NCBI GenBank assembly: GCA_902787755.1
Contig: CADAHL010000010.1
Span: forward strand, 1-64,000
Length of the DNA: 64,000 nucleotides
Direction: 5' to 3'
DNA from: Oscillospiraceae bacterium
GTDB taxonomy: Bacteria; Bacillota; Clostridia; Oscillospirales; Oscillospiraceae
Part shown: piece after piece, positions 17,418 through 26,013 of the stretch
Position numbering within the stretch: the stretch's first letter is position 1
Layout of the letters: each line of letters starts with the position of its first letter
The notes under the pieces: model-generated
What the model saw: the letters and a program-made list of their open reading frames with translations, nothing else
What the model was told of the DNA's origin: nothing
Databases searched by the model: none
Translations under genes and position numbers: made by a program

Positions 17418-17457
17418 TTGTATTCACTACAAAATATGGTATAATGCAAATTGTAGT
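17418..17457 (+). promoter_or_regulatory. Promoter with flanking 7-bp inverted repeat before surface protein 1
   Basis: TATAAT at 17440-17445 with a weak TTGTAT at 17418-17423 (spacer 16). ACTACAA (17426-17432) and TTGTAGT (17451-17457) form a perfect inverted repeat centred on the -10 element, a plausible repressor operator. Confidence 0.5.
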
Positions 17458-17498
17458 ATTTCTGACACTTGTGGTTTTCCCCTGAAGGAGGCATCTTT

Positions 17499-19055
17499 AT
17501 GAAGTTGTGCAAGCAGTTGATCTCGCTGCTGCTCCTATCGGTCCTGGTTCTGAGCCTGGGCGTATCTGCGTCCGCCGAGGGCGGCGTCTCTCTGGACGTG
17601 TTTACCGACCCGAATTTCCGGGCCGTGATGGAGAGCTTTGACACCGAACCCGACGGCAGCCTGTCCGAGGCGGAGCTCGCCGCGGTCAAGGAGCTGGACC
17701 TGACGGGCAAAAACATCTCTTCCCTGGCCGGTCTGGAGAACCTGACCGAGCTGACGAAGCTGAACGTCTCCGGCAATCCGCTTACCGCGCTGGATGTGAG
17801 CAAAAACACCAAGCTGGAGCAGCTGTTTGTTGACGTCCGCCAGATCACCAGTCTGGATCTGACCGGTTTGAACGAGCTGCACAAAGCCTATCACAAGGGC
17901 ACGAAGGCCGACGCCGCCAAGCCCTATACCGACGACGAGGGCAATGAGCAGACCTATACTTATTCCACCTATACCCTGACCGAAGGGGAAAAGAGTCTGA
18001 TCCTGGGCGTTACCGATCAGACCTCCGTCAAGAGCGACTGCGTGTGGAACGAGGGCGTGATAGATCCGGAGCCCACCTGCACCGAGAAGGGCCTGAAGAC
18101 CCTCACCTGCACCATCTGCGGGCAGACCGCCACCGAGGACGTGGATCCTCTGAACCACGACTGGGAGGAAGCCACCTACACCTGGTCCGAGGATAACAAG
18201 AGCTGCACCGCCAAGCGGATCTGCAAGAACGGCGATCACCCCGAGGAGGAGACCGTCACCGCCGCTGTGACTGAGACCAAGCCCACCTGCACCGAGGCCG
18301 GCAGCACCGAGTATATGGCCAGCTTCACCAACACCGCCTTCGCAGAGCAGACCAAGACCGTTCCCATCCCCGCTCTGGAGCACGATTGGGGAGAGGCCGC
18401 CTACACCTGGTCCGAGGACAACAAGACCTGCACCGCCAAGCGTGTGTGCAAGAACGACGGCAGCCATGTGGAGGCCGAAACTGCTGAGGCCGCCGAGACC
18501 GTGACCAAGGAAGCCAGCTGCACCGAGGAAGGCAGCAAGACTCTGAAGGCCGCCTTCACCAATTCCGCCTTTGCCGAGCAGACCAAGACCCTTACCCTTC
18601 CCAAGCTCGACCACCAGTTTGCTCACGGCCGCTGCAAGGTCTGCGATGAGATCGATCCCGATTTCAAGCCCACCATTACCGACGAGACCAAGGGCATGGC
18701 CAGCTGGGGCACCAACTACGTCATGTACTCTGACGCCTACTACAAGGACTTCCAGAAGGTCCTGGTGGACGGACGGCAGCTGGCCGCCACCAACTACACC
18801 GTCACCGACAAGGATGGCCTGATCTGCGTGACTCTGAAGGGAGATTACGTCCGCCGGCTGAAGGTGGGCGTACACAAGCTCTCCATCGTGGGCGAGACCG
18901 GCACCGGCGAGATCTCCGTGACCATCGCCTCTAAGCCCAAGACCGGCGATGAGAACAACATCGGCCTCTGGATCGGCATTCTGGCCGGCTCCGCTGTGTG
19001 CGTGGGTGCGGCAGCCTTCTTCATCATTCGCAAGAGCAAAAAGGATCAGAACTGA
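17499..19055 (+). CDS. Cell-wall surface protein with leucine-rich repeats and Cys/Trp repeats
   Basis: A 518-residue secreted protein. Residues 1-27 are a signal peptide ending ASAEG. Residues about 40-120 hold a dockerin/EF-like acidic loop and short leucine-rich repeats (LDLTGKNISSLAGLENL and so on). About 170-370 hold repeats of a domain with the phrases YTWSEDNKSCTAKR and PTCTEAGS, each spanning roughly 80 residues. A C-terminal beta domain ends in the sorting signal PKTGDENN, a hydrophobic helix and KKSKKDQ. PKTGD-type signals are sortase substrates, so it is probably linked to peptidoglycan. The start at 17499 has AGGAGG. A paralogue follows at 19254. Ligand unknown. Confidence 0.8.
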   Translation: MKLCKQLISLLLLSVLVLSLGVSASAEGGVSLDVFTDPNFRAVMESFDTEPDGSLSEAELAAVKELDLTGKNISSLAGLENLTELTKLNVSGNPLTALDVSKNTKLEQLFVDVRQITSLDLTGLNELHKAYHKGTKADAAKPYTDDEGNEQTYTYSTYTLTEGEKSLILGVTDQTSVKSDCVWNEGVIDPEPTCTEKGLKTLTCTICGQTATEDVDPLNHDWEEATYTWSEDNKSCTAKRICKNGDHPEEETVTAAVTETKPTCTEAGSTEYMASFTNTAFAEQTKTVPIPALEHDWGEAAYTWSEDNKTCTAKRVCKNDGSHVEAETAEAAETVTKEASCTEEGSKTLKAAFTNSAFAEQTKTLTLPKLDHQFAHGRCKVCDEIDPDFKPTITDETKGMASWGTNYVMYSDAYYKDFQKVLVDGRQLAATNYTVTDKDGLICVTLKGDYVRRLKVGVHKLSIVGETGTGEISVTIASKPKTGDENNIGLWIGILAGSAVCVGAAAFFIIRKSKKDQN

Positions 19056-19077
19056 TCCCCAGACCCGGATGTCATTC

Positions 19078-19108
19078 CGCCCGCCCCGCTGAGGGGCGGG
19101 CGTTTTTT
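19078..19108 (+). terminator. Intrinsic terminator after surface protein 1
   Basis: A perfect 10-bp GC stem, CGCCCGCCCC (19078-19087) with GGGGCGGGCG (19093-19102), followed by six T. Confidence 0.92.
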
Positions 19109-19160
19109 GCCCCGGGTTCTTCCCGGATCCTTAAGCTTTCTTAACTCGCGGTCCCTTCCC

Positions 19161-19189
19161 TTGTTTTCAACCGTTGATCATGGTATAAT
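19161..19189 (+). promoter_or_regulatory. Promoter of surface protein 2
   Basis: TTGTTT (19161-19166), 17 bases, TATAAT (19184-19189), 65 bases before the ATG. Confidence 0.65.
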
Positions 19190-19253
19190 GTCAAGCAGGA
19201 CGAGGGGGTTCCCTTCCCGTCCGCCAAGTATGATTCACAAGGAGGTTTCAGCA

Positions 19254-20426
19254 ATGAAACGCGCAAAGACACTCCTGGCTCTTCTGCTGGTTCTGACGCT
19301 GACCGTCGGCCTGTGCGCCGTCGCCAACGCCGCCGGCGAGGCCATCAACTACCGGTATGTGGATACGGACGGCAACGCCGTGGAGGGTTCCACTGACGGC
19401 TCCTATTCCACAGATACCGCGCTCACCCTGGAGCCCGCCGACTCTCACTCCGAATTTGAGGGCTATACTTACAAAGAGGCCACTCTGAACGGCGAGACGC
19501 TGACCAAGCTGACCATCACCCCGGCCGAGGGAGAGAATCCCGCGGTGATCACCGCCACCATGGGCGACGGCAGCGAGAAGGCGCTTGTAGGTGGTGAGAC
19601 CATCCTCTTCGTCTATGAGAAGGCCCACGAGCATGACTTTGGCGAAGGCGCGGTCACTACCGAGCCCGGCTGTCTGGACGCCGGGGTACGCACCTTCACC
19701 TGCGAATGCGGAGAGACCAAGACCGAGGAGATCAAAGCCCTGGGCCATGACTGGGGCGAGCCCGAGTACACCTGGAGCGAGGACGGCAGTTCCTGCACCG
19801 CCAGACGGACCTGCAAGAGAGACGCCGACCACTACCAGGAAGAGACCGTTACCGCCTCCGAGACCGGCAACGTGCCCGCCACCTGCGCCAAGGAGGGCTC
19901 CAGGACCATGACGGCCGCCTTCACCAATCCCGCCTTTACCGAGCAGAGCACCAGCATCGCCATTCCCACTCTGGCTCACGATTTTGAGAACGGCGTCAAC
20001 GGCCACTGCAAGAACTGCTCCGCCATCGATCCGAGCTATAAGCCCGTCTACGGCGACTTCACCCGCGGTACCGCCAGCTGGGGCAGCAACTATGCCTGCA
20101 CCTCCACCGCCAGCTACGGTGATTTCCTGTACATGATCGTCGACGGAGAGACTCTGCCCCGGGATCAGTACGACGTCACCGAGGGAGAAAACGGCTGCAC
20201 GGTGGTATACATCAAGGGCGACTTCATCAAGACGTTGGCGGAAGGCCAGCATCGGGTGATCATCGTCTCCGAGTCCGGCTCCGCCGCGGGTCACGTCATG
20301 GTCAGCGAAAAGCCCCGGACCGGCGATGAGAACAGCCTGGGCCTGTGGGTTCTGCTGATGACCGTCTCCGCCCTCTGCGGCGGCGTGGTGATCGCCTACG
20401 CCCATCGGAAGCTCCGCTGCCGGTAA
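19254..20426 (+). CDS. Cell-wall surface protein, paralogue of the preceding gene
   Basis: A 390-residue secreted protein with a signal peptide (residues 1-26, ending ANAAG) and a MucBP-like opening (INYRYVDTDGNAV). Then come one and a half copies of the repeat with YTWSEDGSSCTARRTCK and ATCAKEGSR. The same C-terminal domain as its neighbour follows (KPVYGDFTRGTASWGSNY). It ends in the sorting signal PRTGDENS, a membrane helix and a short basic tail. AAGGAGG precedes the ATG at 19254. Its own promoter and terminator separate it from the first protein, so the pair can be expressed differently despite arising by duplication. No sortase gene is present in the window. Confidence 0.78.
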   Translation: MKRAKTLLALLLVLTLTVGLCAVANAAGEAINYRYVDTDGNAVEGSTDGSYSTDTALTLEPADSHSEFEGYTYKEATLNGETLTKLTITPAEGENPAVITATMGDGSEKALVGGETILFVYEKAHEHDFGEGAVTTEPGCLDAGVRTFTCECGETKTEEIKALGHDWGEPEYTWSEDGSSCTARRTCKRDADHYQEETVTASETGNVPATCAKEGSRTMTAAFTNPAFTEQSTSIAIPTLAHDFENGVNGHCKNCSAIDPSYKPVYGDFTRGTASWGSNYACTSTASYGDFLYMIVDGETLPRDQYDVTEGENGCTVVYIKGDFIKTLAEGQHRVIIVSESGSAAGHVMVSEKPRTGDENSLGLWVLLMTVSALCGGVVIAYAHRKLRCR

Positions 20427-20436
20427 TCCCGCATGC

Positions 20437-20475
20437 AAAAACCTCGTACCCGCTTTTTCGGGTACGAGGTTTTTT
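20437..20475. terminator. Bidirectional terminator
   Basis: AAAACCTCGTACCCG pairs with CGGGTACGAGGTTTT around a CTTTTT loop, with A and T runs on both sides. It separates surface protein 2 from the converging phosphoesterase gene. Confidence 0.9.
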
Positions 20476-21202
20476 ATTGTCCTGTGACATAAGGTCCAAG
20501 GAGTTCTCCGGGGTCCTCCAGCAGTTTTACCGGCGTGAAGGCCACCGCGTCGGCGCTGACGATCTGAAATCTTGTGCAGCCCCGCCAGCCGTTGAAGGCC
20601 GCCGGAATCCCCTTTCCGTGAATATGGCCGTAACAGCACAGCTTCACCTGGTGCGCCTGCAGCAGATCCAGGATCTCCTGGCATTCGTATTTCTGAAACA
20701 CCGGCGGATAGTGGAGAAACACCAGCTTCTCCCGGTCCCCCGCCGCGTTCAGCGAGGCCTCCAGACGCATGATCTCCCGGCGCATGATCTTCTTGTCATG
20801 CTCCACCCCTTTTTCTTCCTCGAAAAACCATCCTCGGGTCCCGCAGAGAGCCAGATCGCCATAGAGGAAACAGTTGTTGTTCAGGATCTGAATGCTGTCG
20901 ATCCCCTGCTCGGCAAAGAATCTATACGCTTTGGAGGCGGTGGTCCACCAATAGTCATGGTTGCCTTTCAGGATCAGCTTCTTCCCCGGCAGCTCGTGGA
21001 TAAACCGGAAATCCGCTCCGGCCTCCTGCAGCCCCATCGCCCAGCTCAGATCGCCGCAGAGAACCACCACGTCCTCGTCCTTCACCTGAGCAAAGCCCTG
21101 TTTCAGTTTTTCCGCGTGGTCCTTCCAGACCTCGCCAAACACGTCCATAGGCTTGTCACCGGCCAAGGACAGGTGCAGATCTCCGATGGCATACAAAGAC
21201 AT
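20474..21202 (-). CDS. Metallophosphoesterase
   Basis: A 242-residue calcineurin-like phosphoesterase with all five metal-site blocks: GDLHL near the N-terminus, GDLSW, KGNHDYWW, LHYPP and CYGHIHG. The family hydrolyses phosphomono- or diesters with a dinuclear metal centre; the substrate here is not indicated. It is transcribed alone, its end overlapping the terminator shared with the surface protein. It diverges from the small DUF1540 gene, with 73 bases between the starts. Confidence 0.85.
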   Translation of the reverse strand: MSLYAIGDLHLSLAGDKPMDVFGEVWKDHAEKLKQGFAQVKDEDVVVLCGDLSWAMGLQEAGADFRFIHELPGKKLILKGNHDYWWTTASKAYRFFAEQGIDSIQILNNNCFLYGDLALCGTRGWFFEEEKGVEHDKKIMRREIMRLEASLNAAGDREKLVFLHYPPVFQKYECQEILDLLQAHQVKLCCYGHIHGKGIPAAFNGWRGCTRFQIVSADAVAFTPVKLLEDPGELLGPYVTGQ

Positions 21203-21275
21203 AGCTTACTCCGTATAAAATCTTGAAAAACGCAGATACTGGACTCGACCACATCAAAGTAATGGAGGAAGTCCC

Positions 21276-21449
21276 ATGAGTAAAAATATTCCCGAGCTCA
21301 ATCCCGGCGTGGGCTGCGACGTGACCGCCTGCAAGTACAACACCATCGACTGCAAATGCAGCGCCGACAGCATCAAGGTCAAAAACGAAAAGGCCGTCAC
21401 CAAGGGCGAGACCTATTGCGGCACCTTCTGCCCCAGAGGCAGCTGCTGA
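21276..21449 (+). CDS. DUF1540-domain small cysteine protein
   Basis: A 57-residue protein, MSKNIPELNPGVGCDVTACK..., with six cysteines (GCDVTACKYN, DCKCSA, YCGTFCPRG). The spacing fits the DUF1540 domain, a small Cys-rich, probably metal-binding fold common in spore-forming Firmicutes. ATGGAGGAAG lies just upstream of the ATG at 21276. Function is not established; the cysteine pattern suggests zinc binding. The gene stands alone between two minus-strand genes. Confidence 0.8.
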   Translation: MSKNIPELNPGVGCDVTACKYNTIDCKCSADSIKVKNEKAVTKGETYCGTFCPRGSC

Positions 21450-21476
21450 ATGCTAGGAGTGCGGAGGACTCCGCAC

Positions 21477-21836
21477 TTACATAAACGCGTCTTCGATCAG
21501 TTCGATGCTCACAGGCCCCCGGTCGCCGTCAGGCGCGTAGATCTCGATCACGTCAAACCGGGGCTGCTTCTCCGAAGCATGCTCGCTGAGCCACAATTGA
21601 GCCGCGGCCAGGATCCGCCGCTGCTTTGCGGGGGTGACGAATTCCCGGGCCTCGCCGTGGCTCTTGTCCTTCCGGAGCTTGACCTCCACGAAGCAGAGAT
21701 ATTTCCCTCGGCTGGCGATGATATCGATCTCGCCCTGACGACAGCGGTAGTTGCGTTCCAGGATCCGATATCCCCGCCATCTGAGCCACCGCGCCGCCCG
21801 CTCCTCTCCGAAGCGTCCCAAATTCTGCCGGTCCAT
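21477..21836 (-). CDS. YraN/UPF0102 family nuclease-like protein
   Basis: A 119-residue protein of the UPF0102 (YraN) family, which has a restriction-endonuclease-like fold. The block GEIDIIASRGKYLCFVEVK carries the acid and Lys residues (E, D, ExK) that define that fold. It overlaps rnhB by one base (TGATG), the usual neighbour of this family, and is last in lepB-rbgA-rnhB-yraN. Activity is unproven; a role in DNA repair or recombination is inferred from the fold. Confidence 0.88.
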   Translation of the reverse strand: MDRQNLGRFGEERAARWLRWRGYRILERNYRCRQGEIDIIASRGKYLCFVEVKLRKDKSHGEAREFVTPAKQRRILAAAQLWLSEHASEKQPRFDVIEIYAPDGDRGPVSIELIEDAFM

Positions 21837-22432
21837 CAGTGCATCTTCCTCAGAAAGCTGGGCCGGTGGATGGGCGAGGGGCCGTATTCCCGCAGGGCCT
21901 GGTAGTGGAGCTTCGTTCCGTAGCCCTTGTGCTGTTCAAAGTGGTATTCCGGATAGCGCTCCGCCATCTCCAGCATGTACCGATCCCGGCTGACCTTGGC
22001 CAGAACGGAGGCCGCGGCGATATCCGCGCACCGCCCGTCTCCCTTGACGATCGGGCGGCTGTTTATCAGGATGCCGGTATTCCGGTTCCCGTCGATAAGG
22101 GCCAGCTCCGGCTGAGGGGCCAGCTGCTCAATTGCCCGGTTCATGGCCAGAAAGGTGGCGCCGAGGATATTGTGTTCCTCGATCTCCTCCACGGACGCCC
22201 TGGCGATGCCATAGCTCACGGCCTGCTCCCGGATCTGATCGAACAGCTCCTCCCGCCTTTTTTCCGTCAGCTTCTTGGAGTCGTTCAGGCCGGGGATCTC
22301 AAGCCCCCTGGGCAGGATCACAGCCGCGGCATAGACCGGCCCCGCCAGAGGCCCCCGGCCGGCTTCGTCCACCCCGCACAGCAGGGAGAAGCCCTCCTCC
22401 GCGATCTCATTTTCCAGCTTCCACAGATCCAT
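21836..22432 (-). CDS. rnhB: Ribonuclease HII
   Basis: A 198-residue enzyme that cuts the RNA strand of RNA-DNA hybrids and starts removal of misincorporated ribonucleotides. Catalytic residues D22 and E23 lie in GVDEAGRGPLAGP, and the later acid sites in ALIDGN and the AAASVLAKVSRDR block are intact. Its start lies inside the end of rbgA (26-base overlap), and its stop overlaps the start of yraN, indicating tight translational coupling. Confidence 0.94.
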   Translation of the reverse strand: MDLWKLENEIAEEGFSLLCGVDEAGRGPLAGPVYAAAVILPRGLEIPGLNDSKKLTEKRREELFDQIREQAVSYGIARASVEEIEEHNILGATFLAMNRAIEQLAPQPELALIDGNRNTGILINSRPIVKGDGRCADIAAASVLAKVSRDRYMLEMAERYPEYHFEQHKGYGTKLHYQALREYGPSPIHRPSFLRKMH

Positions 22433-23303
22433 TGTCCGGCGTCTCCAGCGTCAGACGGCCCAGCTTGCCCTCGTGGTACTCGCTGAGAAGGGTGTTGGCC
22501 ATCCGTTCCAAATCGTACTCGCCCCGGGAGATCAGAAAGCCCCGTTTCTTTGCCGCCGCTTCCAGCAGCTCGAAGCCATTGGCTTCCGGATCCGGGCTGA
22601 ATTTATAGCGCTCCTCCAGCGCCTGCGGATAGAGCGCCCGGAGCCGGAGCATGAAATTGGCCCCCAGGGTCTCCTTGTCCAGCACCTCCGCCCGGATGGC
22701 GTTGGTGATGGCCAGAAGCTCCCCTACCTCCTGGCTGTCAAAGCGGGGCCACAGGATCCCCGGCGTATCCAGCAGGTCCAGGCCCCGGTCAATGCTGATC
22801 CACTGCTTGCCCCGGGTGACGCCGGGCTTGTCCCCGGCGACAGCGGCCTTGCGCCCGGCCACCTTATTGATGAAGGTGGACTTGCCCACGTTGGGAATGC
22901 CCAATATCATGACCCGAAGCGGACGGCCCACCTGACCCTTGGCCTGATACTCCGCCAGCTTGTCCTTCAGCAGCTCCCGCACCGCCGGCACGAAGCTGTT
23001 GACGCCCTTTCCGGTCCGGGCGTCGGTCTCCAGCACGGCAAAGCCCTGCTCCTCAAAGCTTCTGCGCCAGGCTTTCGTCGCCTGGGGATCGGCCAGATCC
23101 ACCCGGTTCAGGATCAGAAGCCGTGGCTTGTCTCCGGCCAGGCGGTCGATATCCGGGTTCCGGCTGGCCCGGGGGATCCGGGCGTCCAGGATCTCGCACA
23201 CCGCGTCCACCAGCTTCAGATTCTCCTCGATCATCCGCTGGGCCTTGGTCATGTGCCCGGGAAACCACTGGATATTCATTTTTTCAAAACCGCTGCGATC
23301 CAT
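22407..23303 (-). CDS. rbgA: Ribosome biogenesis GTPase RbgA/YlqF
   Basis: A 298-residue circularly permuted GTPase needed for late 50S assembly in Bacillus. The order of motifs is permuted: LNRVD (G4) first, then GIPNVGKST (G1), and DTPGILWP (G3). The IQWFPGHMTKA opening is diagnostic. I place the start at the ATG at 23303, which overlaps the lepB stop (TAATG) and follows GGATGGG. An alternative ATG at 23279, where most family members begin, has no ribosome site, so the extra eight residues are uncertain. Confidence 0.9.
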   Translation of the reverse strand: MDRSGFEKMNIQWFPGHMTKAQRMIEENLKLVDAVCEILDARIPRASRNPDIDRLAGDKPRLLILNRVDLADPQATKAWRRSFEEQGFAVLETDARTGKGVNSFVPAVRELLKDKLAEYQAKGQVGRPLRVMILGIPNVGKSTFINKVAGRKAAVAGDKPGVTRGKQWISIDRGLDLLDTPGILWPRFDSQEVGELLAITNAIRAEVLDKETLGANFMLRLRALYPQALEERYKFSPDPEANGFELLEAAAKKRGFLISRGEYDLERMANTLLSEYHEGKLGRLTLETPDNGSVEAGK

Positions 23304-23878
23304 TATTTCACCCATCCCAGCTCTCCCAGGGGGTAGATCACGCAATAGGCCCGGCCCAGGATCATCCTCTCGTCCACCATGCCGATCTCCTTCTTCCGGC
23401 TGTCGGTGGAGGCGTTGCGGTTGTCGCCCATGACGAACACACAGCCTTCCGGCACGGTCTGGGGACCGATGAAGTCGGACTTGGTGTAGGTAGGCTCGGC
23501 GATATAGGCTTCCTCAACGGGCTGGTTGTTCACGTAGACGATGCCGTTGATAAAGTCAATGTTGATCTCCTGCCCCTCGGTGGCAATGACTCTCTTGACC
23601 AGAGCCTTGTTGGGATCGTAGCTGTCGGTCTTGAAGACGACCACGTCCCCGGCCCTGGGCGTGTAAAACAGCCGGGAAACCAGCATCTTGTCCCCATTCT
23701 GCAAAGTCGGGTTCATGGAAGAACCGCTCACATCCACCACGCGGAAGAAAAAGACAAAGGCCACCACACAGATGATCAGAGAGATCATCAGGCTCTGGAT
23801 CCAATCATATACGTCCTTGCGGATCCGCTCCTGGTTGGGGGCCTTCTCCGCCTTCTTTTTCTGGCTCAGTCTGCTCAT
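23303..23878 (-). CDS. lepB: Type I signal peptidase
   Basis: A 191-residue membrane-anchored signal peptidase with one N-terminal transmembrane helix (about 28-46). The catalytic serine is S54 in SGSSMNP and the general-base lysine is K95 in LVKRVIATEG. GDNRNASTDSR is the family's box E. AGGAGA precedes the ATG at 23878, and a good promoter lies upstream. It removes signal peptides such as those of the surface proteins nearby. It is first in the four-gene operon to yraN. Confidence 0.93.
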   Translation of the reverse strand: MSRLSQKKKAEKAPNQERIRKDVYDWIQSLMISLIICVVAFVFFFRVVDVSGSSMNPTLQNGDKMLVSRLFYTPRAGDVVVFKTDSYDPNKALVKRVIATEGQEINIDFINGIVYVNNQPVEEAYIAEPTYTKSDFIGPQTVPEGCVFVMGDNRNASTDSRKKEIGMVDERMILGRAYCVIYPLGELGWVK

Positions 23879-23921
23879 AGCGTTCTCCTGAAAAAATGCT
23901 CGTTTTTCTCTTAACTTAGGT

Positions 23922-23950
23922 ATTATACACCAAAAACTCCTCCGGTACAA
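23922..23950 (-). promoter_or_regulatory. Promoter of the lepB operon
   Basis: Minus strand TTGTAC (23950-23945), 17 bases, TATAAT (23927-23922). Confidence 0.75.
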
Positions 23951-23974
23951 GAGCGAATCTGGGCTCTGCCGGCC

Positions 23975-24003
23975 TTGTCAGAAATCCTCCGCCGTGGTAC
24001 AAT
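23975..24003 (+). promoter_or_regulatory. Promoter of the first glycosyltransferase gene
   Basis: TTGTCA (23975-23980), 17 bases, TACAAT (23998-24003), 28 bases before the ATG at 24032. Confidence 0.75.
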
Positions 24004-24031
24004 TTGTCCGAACAAGACAGGAGGAGCCGCC

Positions 24032-25018
24032 ATGAAGCTGAGCATCATCATCCCCATCTACAACGTAGAAGCCTATCTGTCCGGCTGTCTGGATTCCGTA
24101 CTGGATCCAGGCCTGCGTGATTATGAGATCATCGCCGTCAACGACGGCTCCACCGACGGTTCGGCCCGGATCGCCCGGGATTACGCCGCCCGGTATCCCG
24201 ATCTGATCCGCCTCGTCGAACAGTCCAACGGCGGCCTCGGCTGCGCCAGGAACACCGGTCTTGCCCATGCCCGGGGCGACTATGTGCTCTTCCTGGACAG
24301 TGACGACAGTCTTGCTCCCGGAGCCTTGCCGGAGATCCTGGAAGCCCTGGAGCGGGACTGTGATGTGATCGTATTCGACTTTACCAGTGTGGACGAGCAG
24401 GGCGGCGTCCTCTCGGAGACCTCCGGCAGCGGCGGTCCCGGCGTGTTCAGCCTGGCGGACTACCCCAGGCAGCTTCTGGAGGCGCCCAACGCCTGGAACA
24501 AGCTCTGGAGACGCAGCCTGTTTACCGAAAGCGGGATCCGCTTTCCGGACCGGCTGTGGTTCGAGGACGTGGCCACCACACCGCGGCTGTATCTGCGCGC
24601 AAAGAGCATGACCCACGTGGCCCGGCCCTGGATCCGGTATCTCCAGCGGGGCGGCTCCATCACCAGGGCCAAAAACCCCGACCGGAACCTGGAGATCATC
24701 CAGGCGGTGGACAGCTCCCTGGAGGATTTCCGCCGTCAGGGCGCTTTCAGCCGCTATCGGCCGGAGCTGGAGTATATGACCCTGTACCATCAGCTGCTCA
24801 CCGCTTCGGTACGGGTCAGCCGCATTGATCCGGACAGTCCCGCCGCCGATACGCTTCTGCAGGATTTCCTGCGAAAGATCCCGGACTACCGCCGGAACCC
24901 CTATCTGAAAACCATGAGCCCCCGGCATCGGCTGCTGCTCTGGCTGATCCTCCGCCGGCAAAGGCGCGCGGTGGCACGGCTGATGGAGCTCAGCGACCGG
25001 TTGCGCAAAAAAGGCTGA
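24032..25018 (+). CDS. Family 2 glycosyltransferase
   Basis: A 328-residue GT-A fold transferase. The nucleotide-sugar site is seen in LSIIIPIYNVEAYL at the start, NDGSTDGS, NGGLGCARNTGL and the metal-binding DSDD. The C-terminal half (about 180-320) is helical and basic with no transmembrane helix. GGAGGAG precedes the ATG at 24032. Such enzymes build cell-surface polysaccharide; donor and acceptor cannot be told. It is transcribed alone and converges on a second family 2 transferase at 25072. Confidence 0.88.
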   Translation: MKLSIIIPIYNVEAYLSGCLDSVLDPGLRDYEIIAVNDGSTDGSARIARDYAARYPDLIRLVEQSNGGLGCARNTGLAHARGDYVLFLDSDDSLAPGALPEILEALERDCDVIVFDFTSVDEQGGVLSETSGSGGPGVFSLADYPRQLLEAPNAWNKLWRRSLFTESGIRFPDRLWFEDVATTPRLYLRAKSMTHVARPWIRYLQRGGSITRAKNPDRNLEIIQAVDSSLEDFRRQGAFSRYRPELEYMTLYHQLLTASVRVSRIDPDSPAADTLLQDFLRKIPDYRRNPYLKTMSPRHRLLLWLILRRQRRAVARLMELSDRLRKKG

Positions 25019-25035
25019 TCCCCGATGATAAAACA

Positions 25036-25068
25036 CAGAGGCTGTGAAACGGACTTCACAGCCTCTGC
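25036..25068. terminator. Bidirectional terminator between two glycosyltransferases
   Basis: CAGAGGCTGTGAA and TTCACAGCCTCTG form a perfect 13-bp stem (25036-25048 / 25056-25068). It is followed by CATTTTATTT on the plus strand and TTTTAT on the minus. Confidence 0.85.
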
Positions 25069-25071
25069 ATT

Positions 25072-26013
25072 TTATTTCAGCTTTTTATTCACGTTCAGGA
25101 TCAGCCGGGACAGCTCCTCCAGGCCCAGATAGTTCAGGCCCATGATCAGCCGCCGGTTCCTTGGCGTCTGCCGGAAGCTGACACATTCGCCGAGCTTCGG
25201 GATCTGTTCCCGCACATAGCTTCTCATGGCCGCCAGGATCTCCCGCTTCTCCGGGCCGCTCTGACTGCTCACCCGCTTGATCCCCTCCAGGAGGACGTGG
25301 TTCAGCAGCAGATAGCGGAAATCCTCCTCATCGCAGCCCTCCTTTTCCATGAACTGACGAATGAGGTCCAGGATCTTCAGCAGATCCAGATTCTTTTGGG
25401 AGTTGTTGTTGTTCATGGTAGAGGGCATTCCGGAGCGGTAGTGATACAGAGGCTCCGCCAGATGCACCGTCTTCTTCGAGCGCTCCAGGGCCATCAGAGA
25501 GAAGGCAAAGTCCTCATACCACTGGCCCTCGGGAAAGCGGATCTCCCCCACCATGGAGCGGCGAAACAGCTTGTCGCAGGAGGATCCCGCGGCGGCGATG
25601 GGACGCTCCTCGTCCCAGCTGGAATAATGCTCCGTGCTGCCGTCGGGGAAGAAGCGCTCGAAGTCGCAGACCACCAGATCCGCGCCCTGCTCCTCCGCCA
25701 GGTTCAGCATGCGCTGATAAGCCAGGTCCTCGACCCAGTCGTCACTGTCTGCAAAGGCCAGCCAATCCCCCCGGGCCATCTCGATGCCCCGGTTTCTGGC
25801 CCGGCCCTGACCGCCGTTTTCCAGCAGGAGACTGCGCACCGTATCGGGATATCGCGCCTGATACTCGTCGATGATCTCCTGGCTGCGGTCCGGCGAGCCG
25901 TCGTTGATCAGAAGGATCTCGTAATCCTCCAGGCCCTGCCGCAGCAGGGAATCCACGCACGGACGCAGGGTAGACTCCGCCTTGTAGACCGGCACGATCA
26001 CACTCAGCTTCAT
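25072..26013 (-). CDS. Family 2 glycosyltransferase
   Basis: A 313-residue GT-A transferase similar in layout to the one at 24032: LSVIVPVYKAESTLRPC, NDGSPDRSQEI, NGGQGRARNRGIE and the ADSDDW metal site, then a helical C-terminal domain. It overlaps by ATGA with the membrane protein gene upstream on the same strand (26010), so it is translated with a polymerase/ligase-like partner. Together they suggest assembly of a surface polysaccharide or teichoic-acid-like glycan. Confidence 0.88.
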   Translation of the reverse strand: MKLSVIVPVYKAESTLRPCVDSLLRQGLEDYEILLINDGSPDRSQEIIDEYQARYPDTVRSLLLENGGQGRARNRGIEMARGDWLAFADSDDWVEDLAYQRMLNLAEEQGADLVVCDFERFFPDGSTEHYSSWDEERPIAAAGSSCDKLFRRSMVGEIRFPEGQWYEDFAFSLMALERSKKTVHLAEPLYHYRSGMPSTMNNNNSQKNLDLLKILDLIRQFMEKEGCDEEDFRYLLLNHVLLEGIKRVSSQSGPEKREILAAMRSYVREQIPKLGECVSFRQTPRNRRLIMGLNYLGLEELSRLILNVNKKLK

